Notes under the pieces: generated by a model
The model's input: the letters and a program-made list of their open reading frames with translations, nothing else
What the model was told of the DNA's origin: nothing
The model's database searches: none
Source of the DNA: Roseiarcus sp963761435
Lineage (GTDB): Bacteria > Pseudomonadota > Alphaproteobacteria > Rhizobiales > Beijerinckiaceae
DNA length: 64,000 nt
NCBI GenBank assembly: GCA_963761435.1
Contig: CAVXHJ010000001.1
Location: 434,001 to 498,000, forward strand
Direction: 5' to 3'
Part shown: positions 1-9,329 of the stretch, one piece after another
How positions within the stretch are numbered: the first letter of the stretch is position 1
Layout: every line of letters starts with the position of its first letter
Position numbers and translations under genes: made by a program

Positions 1-1
1 G

Positions 2-70
2 TTGATGGACTGTGTCCTGATCAATGCGTCGAACGCCGACAAGCTCGAGACCTTCGCGCTCAAGCCATAA
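2..70 (+). CDS. C-terminal end of a sugar ABC transporter substrate-binding protein (partial)
   Basis: Only the last 22 codons lie in the window; the frame is open from the left edge and ends at a TAA. The tail (LMDCVLINASNADKLETF) resembles the C-terminus of periplasmic sugar-binding proteins of the RbsB/XylF class. The identity rests mainly on context: the next three genes are a DUF2291 lipoprotein, a two-domain sugar ATPase and an RbsC-like permease, an arrangement that normally starts with the binding protein. The fragment itself is too short to prove it. Confidence 0.5.
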   Translation: MMDCVLINASNADKLETFALKP

Positions 71-138
71 GCGCGCGCTACGCGACGCGCGGGCGGCTTC
101 GTCCGCGCGTTTCCTCTTCGCTAAGGAGCGCTTCTCTC

Positions 139-796
139 ATGCGTTGGGTTGGCTACGCAGCCGCCATTGTCGCAGGGCTTTTGCTCACCTCTTGTCGGCT
201 CATCGCCACCGCCGACGTAACGGCGTTGGCGAATGCCAGCGCTCCAAACGGCGCCGGCGGCTTCGATCCCGACAAGATGGTGGCCTCGATCTGGTCGACC
301 AAGGTCGTGCCCTACATCGAGAAAAAAGCGGGTCCATTTGTCGAAGTGCGCGATGTCGCGGCCAAATCGCCCGATGAGGCCGGGGCAAAATATGGGTACC
401 GCGCGAAGTCCGAGGACACTCCATGGACGCTCATGGTGAAGCTGGACGGCGTGATCATCGCAGCGGACACCAAGTTCGCGCGCGTCCACCATCAGCGTCG
501 ACGCTTCTGGACAGGGCAAGGCTGACGCGATCGTGCAGATCGGCCCAGCGATGCGCGGCACCGCGATCCGCGATGCGCTCGACTTCGTCTCATTCAACGA
601 TTTCACCAACCAGATCGACTTCGCCCGCTATGGCAAAGCGTTCAACACCTACGTCAATCATGCGACGCTCGAGAAGCTGCCTCGAGACGCCCTGGTTGGG
701 CGGAAGGTGACTGTGCTGGGCGCCTATCCACTCGTCTCCCCGGCCGAAACTCCACTCGTGACCCCGGTTGAAATCAGCATCGGACCGAAGTCATGA
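139..796 (+). pseudogene. DUF2291 family lipoprotein, broken by a one-base frameshift
   Basis: The N-terminal part (from ATG 139) begins with a lipoprotein signal peptide with lipobox LLTSC and runs to about position 474. From there the conserved protein continues in the next frame (ASTISVDASGQGKADAIVQ, then the DALDFVSFNDFTNQIDFARYG region) to TGA 796. Removing one T at 475/476 (AAGTTCG to AAGTCG) restores a single reading frame of about 218 residues, the usual DUF2291 size. DUF2291 lipoproteins are found beside RbsABC-type transporters and their exact role is not established. The stop overlaps the ATG of the ATPase gene (ATGA), so the genes are translationally coupled. Whether the extra T is a real mutation or an assembly error cannot be told from the sequence. 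Confidence 0.75.
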
Positions 797-2361
797 CCGA
801 GTTACACGTGTCGGTCGCCGGTCAACCGGTAGTCCTTCGTTTGGAAGGAGTCTCGAAGGTCTATTCTGGGACGGTCGCCGTGAAGCATGCGGACTTCGAG
901 GTTCGCAGCGGTGCCGTCAACGTGTTGGTTGGCGAAAACGGCGCGGGCAAATCAACTCTGGTCAAAATGATCGCCGGCGTCGAGCAGCCTACTCTGGGAA
1001 GAATTCTGCTCGACGGCGATCCGGTGCATTTCAAGGATACCGCCGACGCGATGGCTCACGGAATCGGCATGGTCTTCCAGGAACTGAACCTATTCGGCAA
1101 CCTTTCCGTCGCGGAAAACATTTTCGCCAACCGCGAGATCATGCGCCGCGGACGGATCGACCACGCCGAGCAGGAACGCCAGGCGGGCACTCTCCTCGAC
1201 CGTCTGCAAACGGCGGTCGATCCGCGCGCCAAGGTCGAGGACTTGATGATCGGGCAGCAACAGCTGGTCGAAATTGCAAAGGCTGTGGCCCGCGATGCGC
1301 GCATTCTCATTATGGACGAGCCGACGTCGGCTTTGAGCGCACCAGAAGTCGAAGTCTTGTTTCGTGTCATTGCCGATCTCAAAGCCAAGGGCGTGGCGAT
1401 CGTTTATATTTCACATCGGCTAGAGGAATTAGTCAGGATTGGCGACTACATCACGGTTCTTCGCGACGGCCGAGTCACTGGAAACCAAGAGATGAAGGAT
1501 GTCGACGTCCATTGGATCGTGCATCAGATGATTGGCTCCGACGCCAAGGACTTCGCGACCCCTGGTGATCATGGGTTTGGAGGGGAGGCGCTCCGCGCGG
1601 ACGACATCTGCCTGCCGCGCATAACCGGCGGCTATGCAGTCGACCACGTGTCGCTTACTGTTCGCGCGGGCGAGATCGTTGGCGTCTACGGGTTGATGGG
1701 CGCCGGACGAAGTGAGTTTCTAGAATGCGTGATGGGTCGCCATCCGCTGGCGTCCGGCCGCCTATTCGTCGAGGGCAAACCTGTCCGCGAACGGGACGTC
1801 GGTGGTCGAATAGCCCGCGGGCTCGCGCTCATCCCCGAGGATCGCCAACGCGACGGGCTCGTGCCAATTCTGTCGGTCGCCGAGAATCTGACGATGGCGA
1901 GCTTGCGCAAGCTGACCAGGGGCTTTCACATTCAGGCGCGCGCCGAGGCCGACGAGGTGCGACGCGAAATCAAAGAGCTGTCGATCAAGGTCACCAATCC
2001 CAGGTTGCCGGTCTCGTCCCTCTCGGGCGGAAATCAGCAGAAGGTGGTGATCGGCAAGGCGCTGCTCACTTCTCCCAAGGTCCTACTTATGGACGAACCA
2101 AGCCGGGGAATAGACATTGGAGCCAAAGCGGATGTCTTCCGCATCATGCGTGGTCTCGCGGCGCAGGGGCTCGGAATCGTCTTCGTCACGTCCGACCTCG
2201 ACGAAGTCCTCGCGCTGTCCGACCGAATAGCGGTGATGAGCAATGGCCGCCTTACTGCGCTGCTAGATCGCGCGGACGCAACGGAAGCCAAAATCGTCGC
2301 GGCGTCGTCAATCGGTCACGGACCTAACCGGACGTCTGAGCAGAGGAAGGTGCTTCAATGA
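793..2361 (+). CDS. Sugar ABC transporter ATP-binding protein (RbsA/MglA/XylG type)
   Basis: 522 residues with two tandem ABC domains, typical of the CUT2 carbohydrate transporter family. The first domain has Walker A GENGAGKST (about residue 47), the unusual signature region LMIGQQQLVEIAKAV and Walker B ILIMDEPTSAL. The second has the degenerate Walker A GLMGAGRSE, signature LSGGNQQKV and Walker B LLMDEPSRGID; such asymmetry is normal for this family. The start overlaps the preceding DUF2291 stop by four bases, and the stop overlaps the permease start by four bases. It energises import of a monosaccharide or polyol. The substrate cannot be assigned from the ATPase. Confidence 0.95.
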   Translation: MTELHVSVAGQPVVLRLEGVSKVYSGTVAVKHADFEVRSGAVNVLVGENGAGKSTLVKMIAGVEQPTLGRILLDGDPVHFKDTADAMAHGIGMVFQELNLFGNLSVAENIFANREIMRRGRIDHAEQERQAGTLLDRLQTAVDPRAKVEDLMIGQQQLVEIAKAVARDARILIMDEPTSALSAPEVEVLFRVIADLKAKGVAIVYISHRLEELVRIGDYITVLRDGRVTGNQEMKDVDVHWIVHQMIGSDAKDFATPGDHGFGGEALRADDICLPRITGGYAVDHVSLTVRAGEIVGVYGLMGAGRSEFLECVMGRHPLASGRLFVEGKPVRERDVGGRIARGLALIPEDRQRDGLVPILSVAENLTMASLRKLTRGFHIQARAEADEVRREIKELSIKVTNPRLPVSSLSGGNQQKVVIGKALLTSPKVLLMDEPSRGIDIGAKADVFRIMRGLAAQGLGIVFVTSDLDEVLALSDRIAVMSNGRLTALLDRADATEAKIVAASSIGHGPNRTSEQRKVLQ

Positions 2362-3407
2362 GCGCCGCTGCGCAATCGCCGGTGGGCGGCTCCCTCACGC
2401 TCAACCTGATGAGGCTGCGCACCTTCATCGCACTTTTCGCCGTCGTGCTGTTTTTCTCGTTTGTGGCTCCCAACTTCCTGTCGGCGGCCAATCTTGTGCT
2501 GATGTCGAAGCACGTCGCGCTCAACGCCTTTCTCGCCATTGGCATGACATTCGTTATCATCACAGGGGGGATCGACCTCTCGGTCGGCTCTATGGTGGGC
2601 CTGTGCGGAATGGTTGCGGGCGGCCTAATTCTGCACGGAATCGATCTGAGATTTGGCTACACGCTGTTCTTCAACATTCCGGAGATCATCCTAATCACGC
2701 TCGCGCTCGGTGTCGTGATTGGCCTCATCAACGGGCTTCTTATTACGCGCTTAAATGTCGCGCCGTTCATCGCGACGCTCGGGACGCTTTACGTCGCCCG
2801 AGGTACGGCGCTTTTGTTTTCCGATGGCGCGACCTTCCCGAACCTCGAAGGAAATCCGGCGTTCGGGACAACGGGCTACGCTTTCCTGGGAGCGGGGATC
2901 ATCTTTCACCTTCCGGTGTCGATCTGGATTCTGATCGTCGTTGCTCTCGCCGCGGCCTATATCGCGCGATCGACGCCGCTCGGACGACACATATTCGCGG
3001 TCGGCGGCAATGAGCGGGCCGCAGCCCTGTCCGGCATCCGCGTCAACCAAGTCAAACTGTTCGTCTACATGTTTTCGGGCTTTTGCGCGGCGATCGTCGG
3101 ACTGATCATTTCATCGGAACTGATGGCTGCTCACCCGGCGACCGGCGAGACCTTCGAACTAAATGCGATTGCCGCAGCCGTGCTCGGCGGCACTTCAATG
3201 TCGGGAGGCCGCGGGACGATCGGCGGCACAATCATCGGCGCGTTCGTGATCGGCATCCTCTCCGATGGCCTCGTCATGATGGGTGTCAGTTCGTTCTGGC
3301 AGATGGTGATCAAGGGTGTGGTGATCATCGCCGCCGTCGTGGTCGACCAGGCGCAGCGAAAGCTTCAGCAACGAGTCGCCCTGCAGCAGATTGCGCAACT
3401 GGCCTGA
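2358..3407 (+). CDS. Sugar ABC transporter permease (RbsC/XylH type)
   Basis: 349 residues, multi-spanning inner-membrane protein of the BPD_transp_2 family. It shows the conserved block ITGGIDLSVGSMVGL around residue 72, the segment INGLLITRLNVAPFIATLGT, and AAVLGGTSMSGGRGTIGGT near residue 275, all hallmarks of CUT2 permeases. Its ATG overlaps the ATPase stop (ATGA), so both are in one operon with the upstream lipoprotein and binding protein. CUT2 systems use a single permease gene as a homodimer, so the transporter is complete apart from the binding protein that runs off the window. Confidence 0.94.
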   Translation: MSAAAQSPVGGSLTLNLMRLRTFIALFAVVLFFSFVAPNFLSAANLVLMSKHVALNAFLAIGMTFVIITGGIDLSVGSMVGLCGMVAGGLILHGIDLRFGYTLFFNIPEIILITLALGVVIGLINGLLITRLNVAPFIATLGTLYVARGTALLFSDGATFPNLEGNPAFGTTGYAFLGAGIIFHLPVSIWILIVVALAAAYIARSTPLGRHIFAVGGNERAAALSGIRVNQVKLFVYMFSGFCAAIVGLIISSELMAAHPATGETFELNAIAAAVLGGTSMSGGRGTIGGTIIGAFVIGILSDGLVMMGVSSFWQMVIKGVVIIAAVVVDQAQRKLQQRVALQQIAQLA

Positions 3408-3506
3408 AAAGTGCGTTCGAACGAGAGGAAAAAACGGCTGTTGTTCAGCATTCCGTTCGTGAGATAATTCAAAGAGATTCGTAAAACCTTCTCAGGAAAT
3501 CCGCAA

Positions 3507-4382
3507 ATGCGACAACGTGCCGAATTGGCGCCGCCCAAGGGCAAGTCGAGGACTTCGAGGACGACCGGAACTGAGCGACCCGCGATCGTTGCGCCACCCA
3601 ATCCGGACTTCAACGGATTGCTCGCAGAGCCTCGGCGGATGAAGATTCTCGATTGGCTGCAGGAGGAAGGGAGCGCGCGGGTGCGGGACCTCAGCGCGGC
3701 GTTCGGGGTCTCGGAGGCGACAATCCGGCAGGACCTCGAGAAAATGGAGTCCGAGGGTCACATCGTCCGACAGCACGGTGGCGCGTTCCTTCGCACGATG
3801 CCGAAACAGGTCGAAACCCTGTCGCTTCAACACATGGAAAATATTGAAAAGAAACGAAAGATCGGGCTTAAGGCGGCGAGCCTAATCGGGGCCGGAGAAA
3901 CGATCATCCTGGACGCTGGCTCGACGACGACCGAAATCGCCCATAATCTCCTCGGGCGCAATTCCCTCACGGTCATCACCAACGCACTCAACATCGCTTT
4001 GATGCTCGGAGCGGTGCCGGGCTACGCGGTCCACATGCCGGGAGGCCAGTTCAAGGCCCCGACCTTGTCGCTGAGCGGGGACAAGGCGGCGGAGTATTTT
4101 CAGGACGTGCTTGCGGGCAAGCTGTTCTTAGCGACAGCCGGAGTCGCCCTCGATTCCGGGCTAACCTATCCGAGTTTTGCAGACTTGCAGCTCAAACAGG
4201 CCATGATCCGCGCCGCGGCACATGTCTATCTCGTCGCCAACTCGACCAAGATCAACCGCTCGTCATTCACAAGGTTGGGGACGCTCGACGTGATTCAGTC
4301 TTTCATCACCGACGACGGCATTCGCGACGAGGATGCTCGCGCATTCGAGAACCGCGGGATCAAGATGATTATCGCGGAGTGA
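3507..4382 (+). CDS. DeoR/GlpR-family transcriptional regulator
   Basis: 291 residues. A DeoR-type helix-turn-helix covers about residues 40-95 (RVRDLSAAFGVSEATIRQDL, then GHIVRQHGGAF). It is followed by a DeoR C-terminal sensor domain with the phosphosugar-binding loop ILDAGSTTTEIA and the block FLATAGVALDSGLTYP. An unconserved basic N-terminal tail of about 35 residues precedes the HTH, so the true start could be a little downstream. It lies between two sugar transport operons and presumably represses one or both, with a sugar phosphate as inducer; that link is inferred from position. Confidence 0.92.
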   Translation: MRQRAELAPPKGKSRTSRTTGTERPAIVAPPNPDFNGLLAEPRRMKILDWLQEEGSARVRDLSAAFGVSEATIRQDLEKMESEGHIVRQHGGAFLRTMPKQVETLSLQHMENIEKKRKIGLKAASLIGAGETIILDAGSTTTEIAHNLLGRNSLTVITNALNIALMLGAVPGYAVHMPGGQFKAPTLSLSGDKAAEYFQDVLAGKLFLATAGVALDSGLTYPSFADLQLKQAMIRAAAHVYLVANSTKINRSSFTRLGTLDVIQSFITDDGIRDEDARAFENRGIKMIIAE

Positions 4383-4584
4383 GGCGCCTTCTTCGATCGA
4401 TTGATACCGTACACCGGTCCTCGCAGAAAACGAGACTAATCGAAAACAAACTCAGTCAATCCTCGCGCCTTTCGTTGCGCCGATTGGCGACACCCGCGAT
4501 TCGTCGCCGGAGCGGAGTTTCCCTCGCGAAAACAGCAGGTTGCAATTCATCGAAGTGAAACCTCAACGCCACCGAGGGTTGCTA

Positions 4585-4613
4585 TTGACTTGTGATCGCA
4601 AAAATGCTCTAGA
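4585..4613 (+). promoter_or_regulatory. Candidate sigma70-type promoter upstream of the second sugar transporter operon
   Basis: In the 299-bp gap between the DeoR regulator and the solute-binding gene there is a TTGACT hexamer at 4585-4590, a 17-base spacer and TCTAGA at 4608-4613. The -35 is good and the -10 is weak. A strong Shine-Dalgarno sequence (GGGAGGA) follows at about 4669-4676. Nothing else in the gap looks coding. This is a pattern match only. Confidence 0.35.
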
Positions 4614-4703
4614 AATCGATAGCAAACGACAGTCAAACGAAGTCGTTGGCGGCGTTGAAAAACGAAATGGGAGGAATCGAAATGCGCGTTCCTACATGAC
4701 TGG

Positions 4704-5927
4704 TTGCGTTTTGCATCGGCGGCGGCATTGGTCCTGGGCGGAGCCATGTCCGCCCAGGCGCAGGAAATTAAGCTCTGGACGCTGAACTTCGCCAATGATT
4801 CCGCCAATCAGGCGTTCCAGTCGATCATCAAGCAGTTTCAGGATGCCAATCCTGGTGTGACCGTTAAGGTCGAGAACCGCGGCGTCGACGAGCACAAGTC
4901 CGCGCTCCGCGTCGCGGCCGGCTCCGACCAGGGACCTGACATCTTCTTCAGTTGGGCGGGCCTGGGACTTGGCGGCGAGTTCGTGAAGTCAGGCCTCGCG
5001 CTGCCAATGGACAAGTACTACACGGAATACAAGTGGGACGACCGCTTCCTTCCCGTCGCGCTCAGCTTCTCGAAGCAATATCCGGGCGGCCAGTTTGGCG
5101 TACCATATACCTTTCACGGCGAGGCGATCTATTACAACAAGGCCCTTTTCCAGAAGGCAGGCGTCACGTCCGAGCCGAAGACTTACGACGAACTCGTCGC
5201 CGCCGCGGACAAGCTCGCCAAGGCCGGAATTCCCGCCTTTACCTTCGGCGGAACGGTCAACTGGCACGTCATGCGCCTCATGGATGAAATCCTGGAGACC
5301 GAGTGCGGCGCCGAGAAGCACGACGCGCTCATGACGATGAAGTCCAATTGGGCCGAAGAGCCGTGCGCCACAAAGGCGTTCGACGAACTCCATCGCTGGA
5401 CTTCCAAATACTTCCTGAAGCCGTTTATGGGGATCGACCAGTCGCAGTCCTTCAACCTGTTCCTCGCCGGCCGCGCCGCGATGATGCTCGAGGGCGACTG
5501 GCTCGTCGGACAACTTAAGGGCGCGAACAGGCTCGCGGACTTCGCAGTCTTTCCGTTCCCAACGGGAGGGAAGCGGCTCTATGGCTTCGCCGAGTACAAC
5601 TACATCAGCTCGAAGAGCAAGAATCCGGATGTCGCGGCGAAATTCCTCGACTACCTGGAGTCGACTCCCGTCCAGCAGGCGCATCTCGGCGATTTCGGCA
5701 CGATCTCGGTCAACAAGGACGTCAAGTATACCAGCACCGAGCCGCTCGAAGTCGCATGGCGCGGAATCTTTGGCGGCTATGACGGCACGTTCGTGAACGG
5801 CGATCAGGCGTTCCCGCTGAATGTCACGACCGAGTACTGGCGGATCATCAACCAGGTTGCGACCGACAGTCTCGATCCGAAAGCGGCCGCGGGCGAACTG
5901 CAGAAGTTCATCGCGAACGCGAAATAG
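4704..5927 (+). CDS. Carbohydrate ABC transporter solute-binding protein, family 1; start region frameshifted
   Basis: About 407 residues. A signal peptide (AAALVLGGAMSAQAQ) is followed by the SBP family 1 fold (IKLWTLNFANDSANQAFQ, then IFFSWAGLG, FGVPYTFHGEAIYYN and LEGDWLVGQLKG). It binds an oligosaccharide or glycoside in the periplasm for the two permeases that follow. The open frame starts at TTG 4704, which has no good ribosome-binding site. The strong GGGAGGA at 4669-4676 points instead to ATG 4682, which is one base out of frame. Deleting one T of 4689/4690 would give MRVLHDWLRFASAAAL, a normal signal peptide. So the gene either starts at TTG or carries a +1 indel at its start. Confidence 0.9.
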   Translation: MRFASAAALVLGGAMSAQAQEIKLWTLNFANDSANQAFQSIIKQFQDANPGVTVKVENRGVDEHKSALRVAAGSDQGPDIFFSWAGLGLGGEFVKSGLALPMDKYYTEYKWDDRFLPVALSFSKQYPGGQFGVPYTFHGEAIYYNKALFQKAGVTSEPKTYDELVAAADKLAKAGIPAFTFGGTVNWHVMRLMDEILETECGAEKHDALMTMKSNWAEEPCATKAFDELHRWTSKYFLKPFMGIDQSQSFNLFLAGRAAMMLEGDWLVGQLKGANRLADFAVFPFPTGGKRLYGFAEYNYISSKSKNPDVAAKFLDYLESTPVQQAHLGDFGTISVNKDVKYTSTEPLEVAWRGIFGGYDGTFVNGDQAFPLNVTTEYWRIINQVATDSLDPKAAAGELQKFIANAK

Positions 5928-6022
5928 CGTTTCCTCCCACTGGGTCGGCCTCTCACGAGGCTCGATCCACTTTTTTCCGCGCAGCAGTCTCCGAATTTGG
6001 GCGCGAATAAGGGAGGTGGCGC

Positions 6023-6913
6023 ATGAGTATTCGCGTATCGGCGCCGACTCAGGGCCTCGTCCTTCTGGCGCCGGCTCTTCTCGTCTATTGCGTTTTCGCG
6101 GTGTACCCAATGCTCGACGTCGCCGCGTTGAGCTTCATGAAATGGAACGGGCTTTCGCCGAACAAGCAGTTCGTCGGGCTCGCCAACTACGTACAGGTTT
6201 TTACCCAGGATCCGGTCTTCTGGCAGGCGGTTCGCAACACCGTCTTATGGACCGTGATGTCGGTCATCTTTCCGCCCGCGATCGGCTTCGCGCTGGCGCT
6301 CGCGCTCAACCAGAACATTCCCGGCCGAAGCCCGCTGCGGGCGTTGTTCTATTTGCCGGTCATCATCGCGCCGATCGCCGTCGCAACCATCTGGCGATGG
6401 ATGTATGACCCGTTCTTCGGCCTCTTCAATGCGACGCTAACGGCACTCGGCCTTCAGGGGCTTATTCAGGACTGGCTTGGCGACCGGAACGTCGCGCTCT
6501 ATGCGATGTTCATCGCCTCCGTCTGGCAGACCGTCGGCTTTTCGCTGGTCCTGTTTCTCGCCGGTTTACAAAACGTCTCGCAGACGCTGATCGAAGCGTC
6601 CCGGATCGACGGCGCCGGGCGGTTCGAGGTGTTCCGCTATGTCACGCTTCCCGCGCTGCGTCCTTCGATCACCATCGTCCTGATCCTCTCGATCATCAAT
6701 TCCCTGAAGGCCTTCGATATCGTCTACGGCATGACGGGCGGCGGTCCTGCGCAGTCCACCCAGATGCTGGCGCTCTGGGCCTTCACCCAGGCGATGCAAC
6801 TCGGCGACTTTGGGCACGGCGCGGCTATCTCCGTGGTGCTGCTCCTGATCACCATTTCGATAGTCATTCCCTATTTGCGTTGGTCTCGCACGCACAGGGA
6901 GACCAAGCCATGA
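6023..6913 (+). CDS. Carbohydrate ABC transporter permease (MalF/UgpA type)
   Basis: 296 residues, six or so transmembrane helices, BPD_transp_1 family. The EAA loop typical of CUT1 permeases is visible (IEASRIDGAGRFEVFRYVTL, about residue 195). Start chosen at ATG 6023, six bases after the Shine-Dalgarno GGGAGG. It follows the binding protein by 95 bp and overlaps the next permease by four bases. With that partner it forms the heterodimeric membrane channel. Confidence 0.95.
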   Translation: MSIRVSAPTQGLVLLAPALLVYCVFAVYPMLDVAALSFMKWNGLSPNKQFVGLANYVQVFTQDPVFWQAVRNTVLWTVMSVIFPPAIGFALALALNQNIPGRSPLRALFYLPVIIAPIAVATIWRWMYDPFFGLFNATLTALGLQGLIQDWLGDRNVALYAMFIASVWQTVGFSLVLFLAGLQNVSQTLIEASRIDGAGRFEVFRYVTLPALRPSITIVLILSIINSLKAFDIVYGMTGGGPAQSTQMLALWAFTQAMQLGDFGHGAAISVVLLLITISIVIPYLRWSRTHRETKP

Positions 6914-7776
6914 ACGGCTTTGCGCGAGCCTTCCGACAGCCCGGCCTCGATCGAGTCGACCCGATCCTCGTGACCCTCTGGGTTGCGCTCATCGTGATTG
7001 CGATTGTCTGGATCGCGCCGTTCGTATTCATCGTTTTCACGTCGCTCAAGGCCAATTCGACGGTCATGGGGTCGAGCGCATTCGCCCCACCGACGAGCCT
7101 CGAATGGCGCAACTTCGGCGGCGCCTGGGCCCGTGGGCACTTCAGCACGACAGTGTTCAACAGCGCCGTCATCACGACAATCAAGGTTCCGCTCGGCCTC
7201 CTTATCTCGGCAATGGCGGCCTATGCCTTGAGCCGCATCCGACTGCCGGCAGGGCGGGCGATTTTTCTCCTCGTGCTGTTCGGAACAATGCTGCCGTTCC
7301 AGGTGATGCTCGCGCCGCTGTTCACCCTGGTCAACTCATTCGGGCTCATCAACACCAAGGTCGGCATCATTTTGCCCTACCTCGCTTTCGGCGTACCGTA
7401 TCAGGTCTTCATCCTGCACGGTTTCTTCAGCGAAGTGCCGAAAGAACTGAGCGAGGCCGCGCTCGTCGACGGCGCGTCGCACTTCACCATCTTCCGTCGC
7501 ATCTTTCTTCCGATCTCGCTCCCTGTTCTGGCGGCGCTTCTCATCCTCGATTTTGTCGCCACCTGGAACGAGTTCGCCATGGCCCTGGTCATACTCCAGG
7601 ACAACAGTACCTGGACGCTGCCGCTCGGCCTCATGTCCTTCCAGAGCCAGTTCCAGAGCGACTACGGCCAGCTCAACGCGGCGATCGTGATGACCGTTCT
7701 GCCGGCGACGATCGTCTACCTCATCTTCCAGCGCTACTTTGTCTCGGGTCTCACGAGTGGCGCGATCAAGGAGTAA
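6910..7776 (+). CDS. Carbohydrate ABC transporter permease (MalG/UgpE type)
   Basis: 288 residues when started at ATG 6910, which overlaps the upstream stop (ATGA); a longer in-frame start at 6880 would overlap the first permease more and is less likely. Multi-spanning, with the CUT1 EAA loop ELSEAALVDGASHFTIFRRI near residue 185 and the C-terminal signature RYFVSGLTSGAIKE. It is the second half of the CUT1 permease pair. The next gene starts four bases after its stop, with the ribosome-binding site overlapping this stop codon. Confidence 0.95.
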   Translation: MNGFARAFRQPGLDRVDPILVTLWVALIVIAIVWIAPFVFIVFTSLKANSTVMGSSAFAPPTSLEWRNFGGAWARGHFSTTVFNSAVITTIKVPLGLLISAMAAYALSRIRLPAGRAIFLLVLFGTMLPFQVMLAPLFTLVNSFGLINTKVGIILPYLAFGVPYQVFILHGFFSEVPKELSEAALVDGASHFTIFRRIFLPISLPVLAALLILDFVATWNEFAMALVILQDNSTWTLPLGLMSFQSQFQSDYGQLNAAIVMTVLPATIVYLIFQRYFVSGLTSGAIKE

Positions 7777-7779
7777 GGA

Positions 7780-9303
7780 ATGACTGCCGAAGTCGAGAAA
7801 TGGGGACTGTTCGAGGCCGTGCTTTCGGGTCCCAAAGGCGGCAATCCGTTCGTCGACGTGACGCTCGAGGTCGATTTCGCCCTCGGCGCTCGAAACGTCC
7901 CCACGCCCGGCTTCTATGACGGCGACGGCGTCTATCGCATCCGCTTCATGCCCGACACAGAGGGCGAGTGGACCTATCGCACGCGCTCGAAGGCATCCGC
8001 GCTCGACGGACTGAGCGGAAGGTTTCGCTGCGGACCGCCGCGCGAAGGCAATCACGGGCCTGTCCGGGTGCGCAACCGCCACCACTTCGCCTACGCCGAT
8101 GGAAAGCCTTACTTTCCCTTCGGAACGACCTGCTACGCCTGGACCCACCAACCCCTCGACATGCAGCGCCAGACGCTGGAAACGATGCGCAACTCCGGCT
8201 TCAACAAGCTGCGGATGGCGGTGTTTCCGAAGCATTACATCTTCAACGAGAACGAGCCCCTCTACGACGTCTACGAGCGACGCGAGGCCGGAGAACTCGA
8301 TTTCGACCGGCCGAATGTCGTCGCCTTCCGTCACTTCGAGGCGCAGGTCGCAGCGCTGGGCGACATGGGCGTCGAGGCCGACATCATCATTTTCCACCCC
8401 TACGATCGCTGGGGCTATTGCGCGATGACGCCCGACCAGGACGACCGCTACGTAAGCTATCTCGTCGCCCGCCTTGGCGCGTTTCCCAATGTCTGGTGGT
8501 CGCTCGCCAACGAGTACGACTTCCTGATCGACGTTAAGCCCGTGGCGCGCTGGGACCGCTTCTTCCATATCATCGAGGAGAACGATCCGGCGCGGCATCT
8601 TAAGTCGATCCACAACGGCGAAGAGACGATGAATTTCGATCACCGCAAGCCGTGGATTGATCACGTCTGCATACAGAATTGGAACGTCAAACGCACCGCA
8701 GACTGGCGGCGCGAATGGGGCAAGCCGATTGTCAACGACGAACTTGAATACGAGGGCGACATCAGTCTCGCCTGGGGCGATCTGACCCCGCAGGAACTGA
8801 CCCACCGGTTCTGGGTCACAATGACGCGCGGTGGCTACGCCGGACACGGTGAATGCTACGCCCATCCTCAAGACCTGCTCTGGTGGGCAAAAGGCGGCGT
8901 ACTGCGCGGAGAGAGCTGGAAGCGCGTTGCCTTCCTACGCTCGATCATCGAGGCGGACGTGGTCACCGGTCTCACCCCGGCGCCAACTGACGAATGGCCT
9001 TGGCAGCGCGTCTCCTGCGCAGGCGAGGGCGGATACCGGCTTATATATTTCGGGGAGCATCAACCGGCCCTCTGGGCCGCCGGCTTGCCGAAGGACGATC
9101 GCGACTATGACGTCGACGTCATCGACGCATGGAACATGACGATCGAGCCGGCCAAGCGCGTCCCATGTCCGGTCTATCCGCGGCTGCGGCAGCGTGGGGG
9201 GGCACTGACCGAGTCGAAACCAATCGCGGCCTTCGCGGTCGAAATGCAGCCCAAGCCCTACCGAGCCATACGCATCCGCCCCGCGCGACCCGCAGGGCGA
9301 TAA
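7780..9303 (+). CDS. DUF5060/DUF4038/DUF5605 glycoside hydrolase-like protein
   Basis: 507 residues, no signal peptide, so it is probably cytoplasmic. About residues 5-80 look like the DUF5060 beta-sandwich (VYRIRFMPDTEGEWTYRT). Residues about 95-385 form a DUF4038-type TIM barrel (GKPYFPFGTTCYAWTHQ). The C-terminus resembles DUF5605. Candidate catalytic acids are Glu245 in SLANEYDF and Glu321 in NDELEYEG, placed as in clan-A glycoside hydrolases. Related proteins include putative endoglucanases and GH140-like apiosidases. It sits inside the CUT1 transporter operon (AAGGAGTAAGGA before ATG 7780), so it likely cleaves the imported glycoside. The substrate is unknown. Confidence 0.85.
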   Translation: MTAEVEKWGLFEAVLSGPKGGNPFVDVTLEVDFALGARNVPTPGFYDGDGVYRIRFMPDTEGEWTYRTRSKASALDGLSGRFRCGPPREGNHGPVRVRNRHHFAYADGKPYFPFGTTCYAWTHQPLDMQRQTLETMRNSGFNKLRMAVFPKHYIFNENEPLYDVYERREAGELDFDRPNVVAFRHFEAQVAALGDMGVEADIIIFHPYDRWGYCAMTPDQDDRYVSYLVARLGAFPNVWWSLANEYDFLIDVKPVARWDRFFHIIEENDPARHLKSIHNGEETMNFDHRKPWIDHVCIQNWNVKRTADWRREWGKPIVNDELEYEGDISLAWGDLTPQELTHRFWVTMTRGGYAGHGECYAHPQDLLWWAKGGVLRGESWKRVAFLRSIIEADVVTGLTPAPTDEWPWQRVSCAGEGGYRLIYFGEHQPALWAAGLPKDDRDYDVDVIDAWNMTIEPAKRVPCPVYPRLRQRGGALTESKPIAAFAVEMQPKPYRAIRIRPARPAGR

Positions 9304-9329
9304 GGCGACAACAGGAGGACTTCGTCCCA

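Noticed and set aside
4989..6110. 373-codon minus-strand frame opposite the solute-binding protein
   Set aside because: Antisense shadow caused by high GC codon bias.
7336..8871. 511-codon minus-strand frame opposite the glycosidase-like gene
   Set aside because: Antisense shadow of two well-supported plus-strand genes, with no motif.
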